A DNA stretch of 36,529 nucleotides from an uncultured Clostridia bacterium (GCA_944387395.1 CALXEU010000063.1:1-36529); one strand, 5' to 3'; shown: positions 6,722 through 14,682, numbered from the stretch's first letter. The notes: generated from the sequence alone by a model not told the origin. Made by a program: numbers and translations.

Positions 6722-7909
6722 TTATTTAATTATGTCTTTAGTATCTCTTGCTATCATTAATTCTTCATTTGTAGGAACTACCCATACTTCTACTTTAGAA
6801 TTTTCAGTAGAAATTCTACCTTCGTCTCTAAATTCGTGGTTCTTTTCCTCGTCTATTTCAACTCCAAAGCATTTTAGGTTTTCACATATTTTTCTTCTTG
6901 CATTAAATTGATTTTCTCCAATTCCTGCTGTAAATACTATTGTGTCTAGTCCTTCCAAAGATACAATATAACTTGCTATATATTGAGCAACTTTATATGC
7001 ATATGCCTCTATTGCAAGTTCTGCTCTTTTATTTCCTTTTGCAGCTTCTGCTTCAATATCTCTAAAGTCAGCAGAAACACCAGATAGCCCTAATATTCCT
7101 GCTTCTTTATTTAGCATTAATTCAGCTTCATCAGGAGTTAAGTTTTCTTTTTTCATTAAATAAGTTACGACTGATGGGTCTAAGTCTCCACTTCTTGCAC
7201 ACATTGGAATTCCTCCAAGAGGTGTTAATCCCATAGTTGTATCTACACTCTTACCACCTTTAACTGCACATAAACTTGCTCCTTGTCCTAAGTGACAAAC
7301 AACAGTTTTTAAATCTTCTACATTTTTTCCAAGTAACGCTGCAATACGGTTTGAAACATATTTATGAGAAGTACCATGGAATCCGTATTTTCGTATTCCA
7401 TATTTCTCATAAAATTTATTTGGTATTGGATACATAAATGCTTTTTCTGGCATAGTTTGATGAAATACTGTATCAAATACTGCAACATTTGGTTTTCCAG
7501 GCATTGCTTCCATAGCAGCTCTAATACCTGTAATTGCAGCTTTATTATGAACTGGAGCAAGTGCTGCACACTCATCTATTTTTCTAATAACTTCTTCATC
7601 AATTAGTACAGATGATGAAAATTTATCTGCTCCTTGTGCAACTCTATGTCCTATTCCATCTATTTCTTCTAAAGATTTTATTGTATTATATTTAGGGTCT
7701 AATAATTGTTCTACCATAAAGTCAATAGCTTCCTTATGATTTTTAACAGGATTATCTAATCTAATTTTTTCTCCATTTACTTTATGTGTTAAAAAAGATT
7801 GTTCTCCTATTCTTTCATATGTTCCCTTTGCAATAACTTCTTCGGTGTCCATATTTATTAATTGATATTTTAAAGATGAACTACCACAATTTAATACTAG
7901 AATTTTCAT
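6722..7909 (-). CDS. ackA: Acetate kinase paralogue with altered acyl pocket
   Basis: Acetate kinase converts acyl phosphate plus ADP to acid plus ATP. The 395-aa protein has the N-terminal ASKHA signature (NCGSSSLKYQL, 7-17), YGFHGTSHKYV (about 175-185), GHLGQGASLCAV-like and TTMGLTPLGG segments, and FTAGIGENQ. Compared with the sister gene at 8236, the GHRVVHGGE motif reads GHRVAQGAD (87-95), FAPLHNP reads LAPVHNK (118-123), and GVAMGSRSG reads GIPMCARSG. Two of these (Ala91, Val120) fall on positions that correspond to the acetyl-pocket residues Val93 and Leu122 of the Methanosarcina enzyme, so a larger acyl substrate is possible. An AAAGGA ribosome binding site lies about 10 bases upstream, and the gene has its own promoter (7942-7970). 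Confidence 0.92.
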   Translation of the reverse strand: MKILVLNCGSSSLKYQLINMDTEEVIAKGTYERIGEQSFLTHKVNGEKIRLDNPVKNHKEAIDFMVEQLLDPKYNTIKSLEEIDGIGHRVAQGADKFSSSVLIDEEVIRKIDECAALAPVHNKAAITGIRAAMEAMPGKPNVAVFDTVFHQTMPEKAFMYPIPNKFYEKYGIRKYGFHGTSHKYVSNRIAALLGKNVEDLKTVVCHLGQGASLCAVKGGKSVDTTMGLTPLGGIPMCARSGDLDPSVVTYLMKKENLTPDEAELMLNKEAGILGLSGVSADFRDIEAEAAKGNKRAELAIEAYAYKVAQYIASYIVSLEGLDTIVFTAGIGENQFNARRKICENLKCFGVEIDEEKNHEFRDEGRISTENSKVEVWVVPTNEELMIARDTKDIIK

Positions 7910-7941
7910 TTATTTTTTTCCTTTCATTTAAAATTTACATT

Positions 7942-7970
7942 AATATATCATTGTATATTTTATATGTCAA
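7942..7970 (-). promoter_or_regulatory. Sigma-A promoter of the 6722-7909 acetate kinase gene
   Basis: Minus strand: -35 TTGACA (7965-7970), a 17-base spacer and -10 TATATT (7942-7947). It is about 33 bases upstream of ATG, so this ackA copy can be expressed independently of pta and the other copy. Confidence 0.75.
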
Positions 7971-8033
7971 TTACATTTCTGTTGTATTTCATACATTATA
8001 AGATAATGGTTTTAATAAAAAAATTCATTAGGC

Positions 8034-8202
8034 AACTCTATATATGTATATTTTCAAACATTTTGCAGTTTGCGTTGCGACTAAACGAGCATTTAATGCG
8101 AGTGCGATTTGGAGAAACCTATTAAAATTAAATTTATTTAATTTTAATTATATGGTTTCGACAACAAAAACAAAAAATGGAAAAATATACATATATAGAG
8201 TT
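8034..8202. repeat. 169-bp element with perfect 21-bp terminal inverted repeats
   Basis: The ends 8034-8054 and 8182-8202 are exact reverse complements over 21 bases. Inside is a nested hairpin: GAAACC (8114-8119) with GGTTTC (8154-8159) enclosing an 11-bp stem (8121-8131 with 8138-8148). There is also a locally GC-richer, CG-rich stretch at 8068-8110. It fills most of the 326-base gap between the two ackA genes (7910-8235). No open frame of note, and I see no clear target-site duplication. It may be a MITE-like element, a structured RNA, or a large terminator of the upstream ackA. Confidence 0.8.
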
Positions 8203-8235
8203 ATTTGAAAATTTTTATTATCTAAAACCTTTATC

Positions 8236-9435
8236 TTACATACTTTGAACTAATTTTAAAGTATCTCTTGCTATCATTAATTCTTCGTTTGTAGGAACTA
8301 CCCAAACTTTTACTTTCGAGTTTGGAGTAGAAATTTCCGCTTCTTGGTCTTTAATTTGATTATTCTTTTCTTCGTCTAATTCAACACCCATAAATCCTAG
8401 CCTGCTACATATATCTAATCTTGTTAAAGGTCCTTTTTCTCCAACTCCTGCTGTAAATGTTATTACATCTACTCCATTCATTGCAACAGCCATTTTTGCT
8501 ACATAAGTAGCAATTATATAATCATATTCTTTTAACGCAGAAATAGCACGTTCATCGCCTTGAGCAATTCCTCTTTCTACATCTCTATTATCAGATGAAA
8601 AACCTGATAAAGCATATAACCCTGAATGTTTGTTTAATATTTTTTCCATTTGTGCTGGGTTCATGTTTTCTTTTTCCATCAAGAATGTTACAACAGATGG
8701 ATCCAAATCTCCGCTTCTAGAACCCATTGCAACACCTCCAAGTGGTGTTAGTCCCATTGTAGTATCTACACTCTTTCCATTTTGGATTGCACATAAACTT
8801 GCTCCTTGTCCTATATGACAATTTATTATCTTTAAATCTTCTATATTTTTTCCAAGTAACTCTGCAATTCTATTTGCAACATATTTATGAGAAGTACCAT
8901 GGAATCCATATTTTCTTACACCATACTTTTCATAATATTCATATGGAATAGGATATAAATATTGTTCCTTTTCCATAGTTTGATGAAATGCTGTATCAAA
9001 TACTGCAATATTTGGTTTTCCAGGTAAATTACTTTCACAAGCTTTAATTCCTTGTAAATGTGCTGGGTTATGAAGTGGAGCAAATTTTATAGCTTCTTCG
9101 ATTCCATGTTTTACTTCTTCGTCTATTATACAAGAATCTTTAAATCTTTCTCCTCCATGAACAACCCTGTGACCTATTGCAGTTATTTCGTCTAAACTAT
9201 TTATAACAGGATACTTTTCATCAGTAAATTGTTTTAAAACAAACTTAATTGCTTCTCCATGATCTCTTGCTATAACATCATATCTATATTTTTGTCCGTT
9301 TACTTTATGTGTTAAAAAAGAATCATATTTTCCTATTTTCTCAAAATAACCTTTTGCAAGTACTTGTTCATTTGACATATCTATTAATTGATATTTAAGT
9401 GATGAACTACCACAATTTAAAACTAAAATTTTCAT
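8236..9435 (-). CDS. ackA: Acetate kinase
   Basis: Canonical acetate kinase, 399 aa, making ATP and acetate from acetyl phosphate. It has NCGSSSLKYQL (7-17), GHRVVHGGERF (88-98, catalytic Arg90), FAPLHNP (118-124), YGFHGTSHKYV, TTMGLTPLGGVAMGSRSGDLDPS-type sequence and FTAGVGEKG. All standard motifs are intact, unlike the sister copy at 6722. An AAAGGA ribosome binding site lies 8 bases before ATG. pta ends 37 bases upstream in the same orientation, so pta-ackA is the likely operon and this copy the housekeeping enzyme. Confidence 0.97.
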   Translation of the reverse strand: MKILVLNCGSSSLKYQLIDMSNEQVLAKGYFEKIGKYDSFLTHKVNGQKYRYDVIARDHGEAIKFVLKQFTDEKYPVINSLDEITAIGHRVVHGGERFKDSCIIDEEVKHGIEEAIKFAPLHNPAHLQGIKACESNLPGKPNIAVFDTAFHQTMEKEQYLYPIPYEYYEKYGVRKYGFHGTSHKYVANRIAELLGKNIEDLKIINCHIGQGASLCAIQNGKSVDTTMGLTPLGGVAMGSRSGDLDPSVVTFLMEKENMNPAQMEKILNKHSGLYALSGFSSDNRDVERGIAQGDERAISALKEYDYIIATYVAKMAVAMNGVDVITFTAGVGEKGPLTRLDICSRLGFMGVELDEEKNNQIKDQEAEISTPNSKVKVWVVPTNEELMIARDTLKLVQSM

Positions 9436-9472
9436 TCTCTTATCCTTTCTTTATGTATTTTATTTTAAAATT

Positions 9473-10474
9473 TTACATATTCTGTGCTTGTACAGCAGTA
9501 ATTGCAACAACTCCAGCTATATCTTCTGCACTGCATCCTCTAGACAAATCATTAACTGCCTTAGAAATTCCCTGGCATAAAGGGCCATAAGCCTGTGCAT
9601 GACCAAATCTTTGTGTTAGTTTATAACCAATATTTCCTGCATCTAAATCTGGGAATATTAAAACATTGGCCTTTCCATCTAATGGACTGTTTGGCGCCTT
9701 GCGATGCGCAACTTCTGGTATAATTGCTGCATCTAATTGAACTTCACCATCACATATTAAGTCTGGTTTTTTCTCTTTTAATAGTTTTGTAGCTTCTATT
9801 ACTTTATCAGTTAGTGGAGAATGTGCACTTCCGTGTGTTGAATATGAAAGCATTGCAACCCTTGGTTCTTCTCCAACTAATTCTTTAAAACTCAAACTTG
9901 ATGATATTGCAATTTCTGAAAGTGCATCTGCATCTGGATATTCGTTTAGTCCACAATCTCCAAATATAAATACTCCTTCTTCTCCAAGTTCTTTATCTGG
10001 TAATACCATAACAAAAAATGCAGATACAAGTTTTGTTCCAGGTGCTGCTTTTAATATTTGCAATGCTGGTCTTAGTGTATCAGAAGTAGGATTAGCAGCT
10101 CCAGATACAAAGCCATCTGCATCACCCTCTTTAACCATCATTGTTGCAAAATATCTACTATTATTTTTTAATAGTTCTTTTGCTTGATCTAGTGTCATTC
10201 CTTTTGCTTTTCTTAACTCATATAAATCATTTGCATATTTGCTAAAACCTTCAAATGTAGCTGGATTTACTATTTGCACTCCTTCTATGTTTATATTATT
10301 ATCTGATGCTTGTTTATTAATAGTATTTGGATCTCCTATTAATATAATATTTGCAAATTCTTCTTTTAGTATCATTTCTGTTGCTTGCAAAATTCTTAAA
10401 TCTTCTGATTCTGGTAATACTATTGTCTTAATATTCTTTTTTGCTTGTGCTTTTATTTTATCTATAAATTCCAT
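9473..10474 (-). CDS. pta: Phosphate acetyltransferase
   Basis: Pta interconverts acetyl-CoA and acetyl phosphate, feeding the acetate kinase encoded just downstream. The 333-aa protein is the short, single-domain form. Typical segments are VLPESEDLRILQAT (19-32), DGFVSGAANPTSDTLRPALQ (about 119-138), FGDCGLNEYPDADALSEIA, MLSYSTHGSAHSPL, and the C-terminal KANVLIFPDLDAGNIGYKL with GYKLTQRFGHAQAYGP. An AAAGGA ribosome binding site lies about 11 bases upstream. The gene diverges from the pseudouridine synthase gene at 10597 across a 122-base promoter region. Confidence 0.96.
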   Translation of the reverse strand: MEFIDKIKAQAKKNIKTIVLPESEDLRILQATEMILKEEFANIILIGDPNTINKQASDNNINIEGVQIVNPATFEGFSKYANDLYELRKAKGMTLDQAKELLKNNSRYFATMMVKEGDADGFVSGAANPTSDTLRPALQILKAAPGTKLVSAFFVMVLPDKELGEEGVFIFGDCGLNEYPDADALSEIAISSSLSFKELVGEEPRVAMLSYSTHGSAHSPLTDKVIEATKLLKEKKPDLICDGEVQLDAAIIPEVAHRKAPNSPLDGKANVLIFPDLDAGNIGYKLTQRFGHAQAYGPLCQGISKAVNDLSRGCSAEDIAGVVAITAVQAQNM

Positions 10475-10507
10475 TTTTGCTATGTTCCTTTCTTATATTA
10501 TGCTATT

Positions 10508-10536
10508 ATTATATATGTAAATTTGAAAAAGTACAA
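10508..10536 (-). promoter_or_regulatory. Probable promoter of pta-ackA
   Basis: Minus strand: -10 TATAAT (10508-10513) with a weak -35 TTGTAC (10531-10536) at 17 bases, about 35 bases before the pta ATG. The -10 is perfect but the -35 matches at only three positions. Confidence 0.5.
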
Positions 10537-10554
10537 TACAAAAAATAATATTTA

Positions 10555-10563
10555 TGCTATAAT
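10555..10563 (+). promoter_or_regulatory. Extended -10 promoter of the pseudouridine synthase gene
   Basis: TGC followed by TATAAT (10558-10563) forms an extended -10 with no convincing -35 box. It lies 34 bases before the ATG at 10597. Confidence 0.6.
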
Positions 10564-10596
10564 GTTTTAGTATATAAAATATACATAGGAGTTATT

Positions 10597-11472
10597 ATGA
10601 TTTTGGAATATATAAAAAAAGAAGATGATAATTATTTAACATTAAGACAGGTTTTAAATAATGAATTTCATATTTCTTATAATTTAAGAGTTAAATTAAA
10701 AAAGAATAAGCGTATATTTGTAAATGATTCAAATACCTATATTGATAAAGTTTTAAATGTTGGAGACGTTGTTAAAGTTTTTGTTGATTTTGAAGAAGAT
10801 AATTCTAATATAGTAGCTACAAATATGGACTTAGATATTTTATATGAAGATGATTTTTTACTTGTTTTAAATAAACCTGCTGGAATTCCAGTACATCCTT
10901 CTGCAAGTCATGTTTATGATACTCTTTCTAATGGTGTTAAGTGGTATTTTGACTCTAAAAATTTACATAGAAAAATTAGAATTATTAATAGATTAGATAC
11001 AAATACTTCTGGTGTTGTGATATTTGCAAAAAATGAATATATACATAGTCTTTTATCTATGCAAATGCAAAATAATATTTTTAAGAAAGAGTATATTGCT
11101 ATATGTGATGGAATTTTTGAGAATAAAATAGGCATAATAGATGTTCCAATAGCTAGAAAAGAAAATAGTGTTATAGAAAGATGTGTAAATTCTAATGGAG
11201 ACAAGGCTATTACTCATTATAAAGTAATAAATGAATTTAAAAACTATTCTGAATTATTAATTAATTTAGAGACTGGTAGGACACATCAAATTAGAGTTCA
11301 TATGGCTTATTTGGGTCATCCTATTATAGGAGATACTTTATATGGTGTTTCTTCTGATTTAATCAATAGACAGGCTTTACATTCTTATAAGGTTTGCTTT
11401 GTTCATCCTTTAAGTAAAAACAATTTATGTATAATAGCTCCATTGCCAAATGATATAAAAATGTTAATATAA
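10597..11472 (+). CDS. RluA-family 23S/tRNA pseudouridine synthase
   Basis: Isomerises uridine to pseudouridine in structured RNA. Residues about 13-65 form an S4-like RNA-binding domain (LRQVLNNEFHISYNLRVKLKK). The catalytic domain follows, with VLNKPAGIPVHPS (90-102), the active-site motif NRLDTNTSG (131-139, nucleophile Asp134) and LETGRTHQIRVHMAYLGHPI with IGDTLYG. The usual His of HRLD is Asn here, a known variation in the family as far as I recall. 291 aa is normal. AGGAG lies 5 bases before ATG. It is the only large plus-strand gene in the window and ends in a bidirectional terminator. The exact target (RluD-, RluC- or YlyB-like) cannot be set from sequence. Confidence 0.93.
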   Translation: MILEYIKKEDDNYLTLRQVLNNEFHISYNLRVKLKKNKRIFVNDSNTYIDKVLNVGDVVKVFVDFEEDNSNIVATNMDLDILYEDDFLLVLNKPAGIPVHPSASHVYDTLSNGVKWYFDSKNLHRKIRIINRLDTNTSGVVIFAKNEYIHSLLSMQMQNNIFKKEYIAICDGIFENKIGIIDVPIARKENSVIERCVNSNGDKAITHYKVINEFKNYSELLINLETGRTHQIRVHMAYLGHPIIGDTLYGVSSDLINRQALHSYKVCFVHPLSKNNLCIIAPLPNDIKMLI

Positions 11473-11477
11473 AAAAT

Positions 11478-11524
11478 AGACTAAGATTTTTAGTATAAAA
11501 CATACTATGAAATCTTAGTCTTTA
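11478..11524. terminator. Bidirectional intrinsic terminator
   Basis: Arms at 11479-11489 and 11510-11520 pair exactly over 11 bases, with an inner TAGTA/TACTA pairing (11491-11495 with 11503-11507). The plus side continues TTTAATTAAT, and the minus side TCTATTTTTT. It separates the converging genes at 10597-11472 and 11535-12272. Confidence 0.85.
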
Positions 11525-11534
11525 ATTAATAATC

Positions 11535-12272
11535 TTATAAATCTATATCTTTTTCTTCTATATGTGTAATCTCTGGTACTTTTCCATTTTTTATTGAGTA
11601 TACATCAACTACTTTCAATCCACATATGGCAGCTACTTGTTCTGGTTTGATATCTGGTTGTGTTCTTAGTAATCTTCTTGCTGTTTGTATTGATTTTTGT
11701 CTTACTATTTGATTTCTCAATTTAACAAATTTGTTAATTTGTTCTCTAAATTCTGGAGCTTCTATACAATCGTTAATCATTCTTAAAGCTTCTTCATATT
11801 TACCATAGCTACAGCATAGAGTAATATAAAATTTAATATTTTTTAATGTAAAGAAGCCCTCTTGCTCAATTATAAATTCTTCAATTGTTTCTATTGCTTC
11901 ATCTGGAATCAAACCTTTTTTTCCTTCATTTTTTTCTATTTTGTAGAGCTCTCTACAATCATCAAATACCCTTCTTCCAGATGCTCTTGTTTTTCTCTTA
12001 TTATCTGCATATCTTTTCAATTCCTTATTTAGACTCTCTTTTAGAGTTTTTTCTCTTTTAGGCGTATCTAGTATTGAGTCATTGTAATTTCTTGTATATC
12101 CTTCACTTATTAGTCGTCCATTTATATAATCTAAAGTGGTATCGTGTATTCCTAATTCTCTTACAATTTGAGTATCGCTATATCCTTTTTCCCATAATTC
12201 TAAAACTTTGTCTTTCCATTTATTATATGTTATATCTTTTTTTGATTCAACAGTCACTTTTAATTTCTCCAT
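11535..12272 (-). CDS. Hypothetical protein with two HTH-like segments, encoded just 3' of rnpB
   Basis: I do not recognise the 245-aa product. The N-terminal part looks like a helix-turn-helix of the resolvase/MarR-like type (about residues 18-60, VLELWEKGYSDTQIVRELGIHDTT). The middle is basic and helical (KREKTLKESLNKELKRYADNK), and the C-terminal part ends in a second HTH-like segment (about 205-232, KPEQVAAICGLKVVDVYSIKNGK). It is probably a nucleic-acid-binding protein. The ATG at 12270-12272 has no ribosome binding site. A GTG at 12255-12257 has GGAGA about 9 bases upstream and may be the true start (240 aa). It lies directly downstream of RNase P RNA without a terminator, so read-through from the rnpB promoter may express it. 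Confidence 0.75.
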   Translation of the reverse strand: MEKLKVTVESKKDITYNKWKDKVLELWEKGYSDTQIVRELGIHDTTLDYINGRLISEGYTRNYNDSILDTPKREKTLKESLNKELKRYADNKRKTRASGRRVFDDCRELYKIEKNEGKKGLIPDEAIETIEEFIIEQEGFFTLKNIKFYITLCCSYGKYEEALRMINDCIEAPEFREQINKFVKLRNQIVRQKSIQTARRLLRTQPDIKPEQVAAICGLKVVDVYSIKNGKVPEITHIEEKDIDL

Positions 12273-12284
12273 TTAAAACAAATT

Positions 12285-12630
12285 TTGAGTAAATCTATAA
12301 GCCGGGTTCTGTCTTGAATGGTCATTTATCTAGTACATATATTACTATATGTCTCAAGCCACCAAATTAGAAGATGACGAGCAGTCTTATCCTTCTTTCT
12401 CGGTGTTGCTCCAAATGGTGTTTACACTGTCCCTATGTGTCACCATATAGGCGGTGAGCTCTTACCTCGCCTTTTCACCCTTACCAATTACTTGGCGGTT
12501 ATTTTCTGTTGCACTTTCCTTAAGGTTACCCTCACTGGACGTTATCCAGCATTATTGCTCTGTGGAGCCCGGACTTTCCTCGTATGCTGTCTTTCGACCT
12601 TGCAGTACGCGACCATTTAATTTACTCTTT
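12285..12630 (-). ncRNA. rnpB: RNase P RNA, bacterial type A
   Basis: Catalytic RNA that trims the 5' leader of precursor tRNAs. On the minus strand it contains GAGGAAAGTCCGGGCTCC near the 5' end, GTGCAACAGAAA, GGTAAGGGTGAAAAGGCG, GGTAAGAGCTCACCGC, TGGAGCAACACC, and the 3' conserved GACAGAACCCGGCTTATAG. P1 pairs GAGTAAAT (12620-12627) with ATTTACTC (12287-12294), which sets the ends. P2 pairs AATGGTC with GACCATT. The layout follows the ancestral type A rather than the Bacillus type B form. The promoter at 12635-12663 places the start at about 12629. Confidence 0.96.
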
Positions 12631-12634
12631 TTAT

Positions 12635-12663
12635 ATTTTACTCCGGATTTACATAAAAGTCAA
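12635..12663 (-). promoter_or_regulatory. Sigma-A promoter of rnpB
   Basis: Minus strand: -35 TTGACT (12658-12663), a 17-base spacer and -10 TAAAAT (12635-12640). The expected start, 6-7 bases downstream, coincides with the P1 helix of RNase P RNA. Confidence 0.85.
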
Positions 12664-12689
12664 ATACTTTTCACCTTTTTATTACATTA

Positions 12690-13583
12690 TTATATATTTT
12701 TTAATTCATTAATTAGATTAATATATTTTAAATAAAATATATCCATATCTTGTTCATTTGCTGATTTTATTAACTCTTTTAGTAATATATAACTTTTATT
12801 AATTTTGGCTTGCTCTATTGAACTACTTACATCTATCGAAGTCGTTAATTCTAGTAACCCTTTATCTGCCTCTGCTAAAAAGTTGTTTACATATTCCCAG
12901 TTTTGTGCCTCTACTATTGAATATGCAGAAATTACATTAGCTTTTATTTTTAGTATTTTTAATTCGTTTTCGTCTTGTGTTATTTTTTCTGCATAGACTG
13001 GTATTAAATTATATAAATTAGCTAAGTTTACTTCTGAGTTTGTTTTATCTTGATTTTTTAATGAAGTTAGTAGTTCATCTAAATAATTGTTGAATGCTAA
13101 TATGTTGTCACTATTTACATTTAGACTATTTAAATCCATAGTTATTGTTGCCCACGCAGAAAATAGTTCTTCTGCTGTTTTTGTTAATCTTTCCCAGTCT
13201 ATAGTATTTCTGTCTCTTAAAAGTATTGAGTTAATTCCTGCAGAGAAATTTTTGTTTTCTTCTTGTGTATTTTCCGAAGATGAACTTTCTCCTTCACTTT
13301 GTTTGTCCGAATTTTCTTTAGAATTACTTTCAGAATCGTCCTTTTTTTCGTCATTGGTGTTAATTGTTGTTTGTATTTTAGCTATATCTGTTTCATGTAA
13401 ATTATTTAGACTATTTATCATAGAAATTATAATTTCTTCTACATATTCAAGTTCTTGCTTAGCTTTTTCTGGAATTTTTTCTTCTGAATTAGCCGTTGAT
13501 TTATTTATAAAAAATACTCCTCCAACAATTATAAGTATGACTAATATTACTGCTATTATATACGCAAGTATGCCATTTTTCAT
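12690..13583 (-). CDS. Hypothetical membrane-anchored protein with acidic/serine-rich linker
   Basis: Unrecognised protein of 297 aa from the chosen start. It has a short basic N-terminus, one transmembrane helix (about residues 5-27, ILAYIIAVILVILIIVGGVFF), a helical stretch, then a low-complexity Ser/Glu/Lys/Asn linker (about 75-110). After that comes a long, largely alpha-helical extracellular domain without cysteines (about 112-297). Topology is N-in, C-out. I prefer ATG at 13581-13583 because the AGAAAGG ribosome binding site directly abuts the earlier ATG at 13593-13595 and lies 12 bases before the chosen one, a spacing seen in other genes here. It diverges from the 13706 gene. The rnpB promoter lies just downstream. 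Confidence 0.75.
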   Translation of the reverse strand: MKNGILAYIIAVILVILIIVGGVFFINKSTANSEEKIPEKAKQELEYVEEIIISMINSLNNLHETDIAKIQTTINTNDEKKDDSESNSKENSDKQSEGESSSSENTQEENKNFSAGINSILLRDRNTIDWERLTKTAEELFSAWATITMDLNSLNVNSDNILAFNNYLDELLTSLKNQDKTNSEVNLANLYNLIPVYAEKITQDENELKILKIKANVISAYSIVEAQNWEYVNNFLAEADKGLLELTTSIDVSSSIEQAKINKSYILLKELIKSANEQDMDIFYLKYINLINELKNI

Positions 13584-13705
13584 ATTTTTTGACATCCTTT
13601 CTAAAATTAATTATATATATTTTGCCAAATAAATTACATTTTATTCTACGTATATTGTTATGAATAATTCTAATAATAAATATAAAATACAAGGAGAATT
13701 TAAAA

Positions 13706-14017
13706 ATGTATTCCAGTGTTAAATTGTATAGTAATAAAGATGGTGAAATTTTTAATTTTTTATCAAGATATATTAAATCTGATAATGATACATCTCAAAA
13801 AACAAGAGATTTAGATGTTTACTTTCATAGTTTAGAATGGGAAAAGATTTATCAAAATCCGATTGAGATTGCAACTATTTTAGGAGTTTTTGTCGATAAT
13901 ATTGATAAATTTGAAATTAAGATGTGGGTATGTCTTGATAAGGGTGTTCTTATTAAAGTTACTTCATATAATGCAGATAATATTATTCGTTATTTGTATG
14001 AAAGATATCCATATTGA
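13706..14017 (+). CDS. Hypothetical small protein, 103 aa
   Basis: Unrecognised. It is a compact, mixed alpha/beta-looking soluble protein with no signal peptide or transmembrane helix, starting MYSSVKLYSNKDGEI and ending RYLYERYPY. It is rich in aromatic residues and includes the segment KFEIKMWVCLDKGVLIKVT. An AAGGAG ribosome binding site 9 bases before ATG supports translation. It is one of the few plus-strand genes and precedes a toxin-antitoxin remnant by about 250 bases; that gap (14018-14263) is AT-rich, and I see no gene in it. Such small orphan proteins are common beside accessory cassettes, but no function can be given. Confidence 0.7.
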   Translation: MYSSVKLYSNKDGEIFNFLSRYIKSDNDTSQKTRDLDVYFHSLEWEKIYQNPIEIATILGVFVDNIDKFEIKMWVCLDKGVLIKVTSYNADNIIRYLYERYPY

Positions 14018-14263
14018 TTAATAGCAAAATTATAATCATTTCAGTCATTTTTTGGTATTTATAAATAGTAAATTTAGACTAAAGCTACTAAGTATAGAGA
14101 AAACTATATATTAAATTTATATAATTATCTTATTAGGTACCTCAACTATTTATACTATGACGTTTCTAATCTAAGAATATGAAAAAATATTAAAATTTTA
14201 TGGAATTTTTAGTAATATTATGATAATATATATTAAGAATGAAGAGAGGTGCTTTTGCAAAGA

Positions 14264-14395
14264 ATGAATATAAATAATAAAGTTTTACATATAGTATGTG
14301 GAGCAAACGAAACCGAATTATGGATAATTACAGCTTACTATCCTAATAATATAAAATGGAAAGATGATTTAAAAACAAGAAAGGAGAAGAATTAA
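14264..14395 (+). pseudogene. Truncated DUF4258-like toxin remnant
   Basis: A 43-codon frame encodes VLHIVCGANETELWIITAYY followed by PNNIKWKDDLKTRKE. From memory this matches the C-terminal half of DUF4258 toxin-like proteins (HVVxx...IITAYxPdxxKWexDfKTRR). The N-terminal half of about 35-45 residues is absent: an in-frame TGA lies at 14240-14242 and no matching sequence was found upstream in the other frames. The antitoxin gene starts one base after its stop, the usual toxin-antitoxin arrangement. Without the N-terminal half it is unlikely to be active. Confidence 0.65.
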
Positions 14396-14396
14396 T

Positions 14397-14627
14397 ATGT
14401 GTTGTTTTATGTGTAAAGGAGATTTAGAAAATAAAAATACAACATTTATGGCAGAATTGGATAATTGTATTATAATTATTAAAAATGTACCATCTCAGGT
14501 ATGTAAACAATGTGGAGAAGTATCATATAGTAATGAAGTTGCAAAACAATTAGAAAAATTAGTAAATTCTGTTAGAAATGCAATTACAGAAATTACAGTT
14601 ATTAATTATACTGAAAAAGTAGCATAG
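14397..14627 (+). CDS. YgiT/MqsA-type zinc-finger antitoxin
   Basis: A 76-aa protein with MCCFMC at the N-terminus and VCKQCGE at 38-44: two CxxC knuckles forming the YgiT-type zinc-binding domain typical of MqsA-family antitoxins. It lacks the C-terminal HTH of full MqsA, as the short YgiT proteins paired with DUF4258 toxins usually do. AAGGAG lies 10 bases upstream, and the gene begins one base after the truncated toxin frame. A terminator follows directly. Since the toxin is broken, this is probably an orphan antitoxin, retained by chance or as protection against a related toxin. Confidence 0.83.
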   Translation: MCCFMCKGDLENKNTTFMAELDNCIIIIKNVPSQVCKQCGEVSYSNEVAKQLEKLVNSVRNAITEITVINYTEKVA

Positions 14628-14629
14628 AT

Positions 14630-14659
14630 AAAAATAGCAAGAATAATCTTGCTATTTTT
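14630..14659. terminator. Bidirectional intrinsic terminator
   Basis: Perfect 12-bp stem (14630-14641 with 14648-14659), loop AATAAT, with T-runs on both strands because the outer pairs are A-T. It serves the antitoxin gene on the plus strand and gpsA on the minus strand. Confidence 0.88.
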
Positions 14660-14682
14660 AAATTATATTCAGTACCATCCTT

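Noticed and set aside
6701-10474. The two ackA genes as an assembly duplication
   Set aside because: The proteins differ at many positions including active-site neighbours and have distinct flanks and promoters, so they are true paralogues.
12435-12735. Plus-strand frames of 61-93 codons in the rnpB region
   Set aside because: They are the complement of RNase P RNA, whose conserved segments and promoter are clear on the minus strand.
14018-14263. Possible N-terminal half of the DUF4258-like toxin in another frame
   Set aside because: Reading the plus-strand frames over this gap gave frequent stops and no sequence resembling the expected toxin N-terminus.
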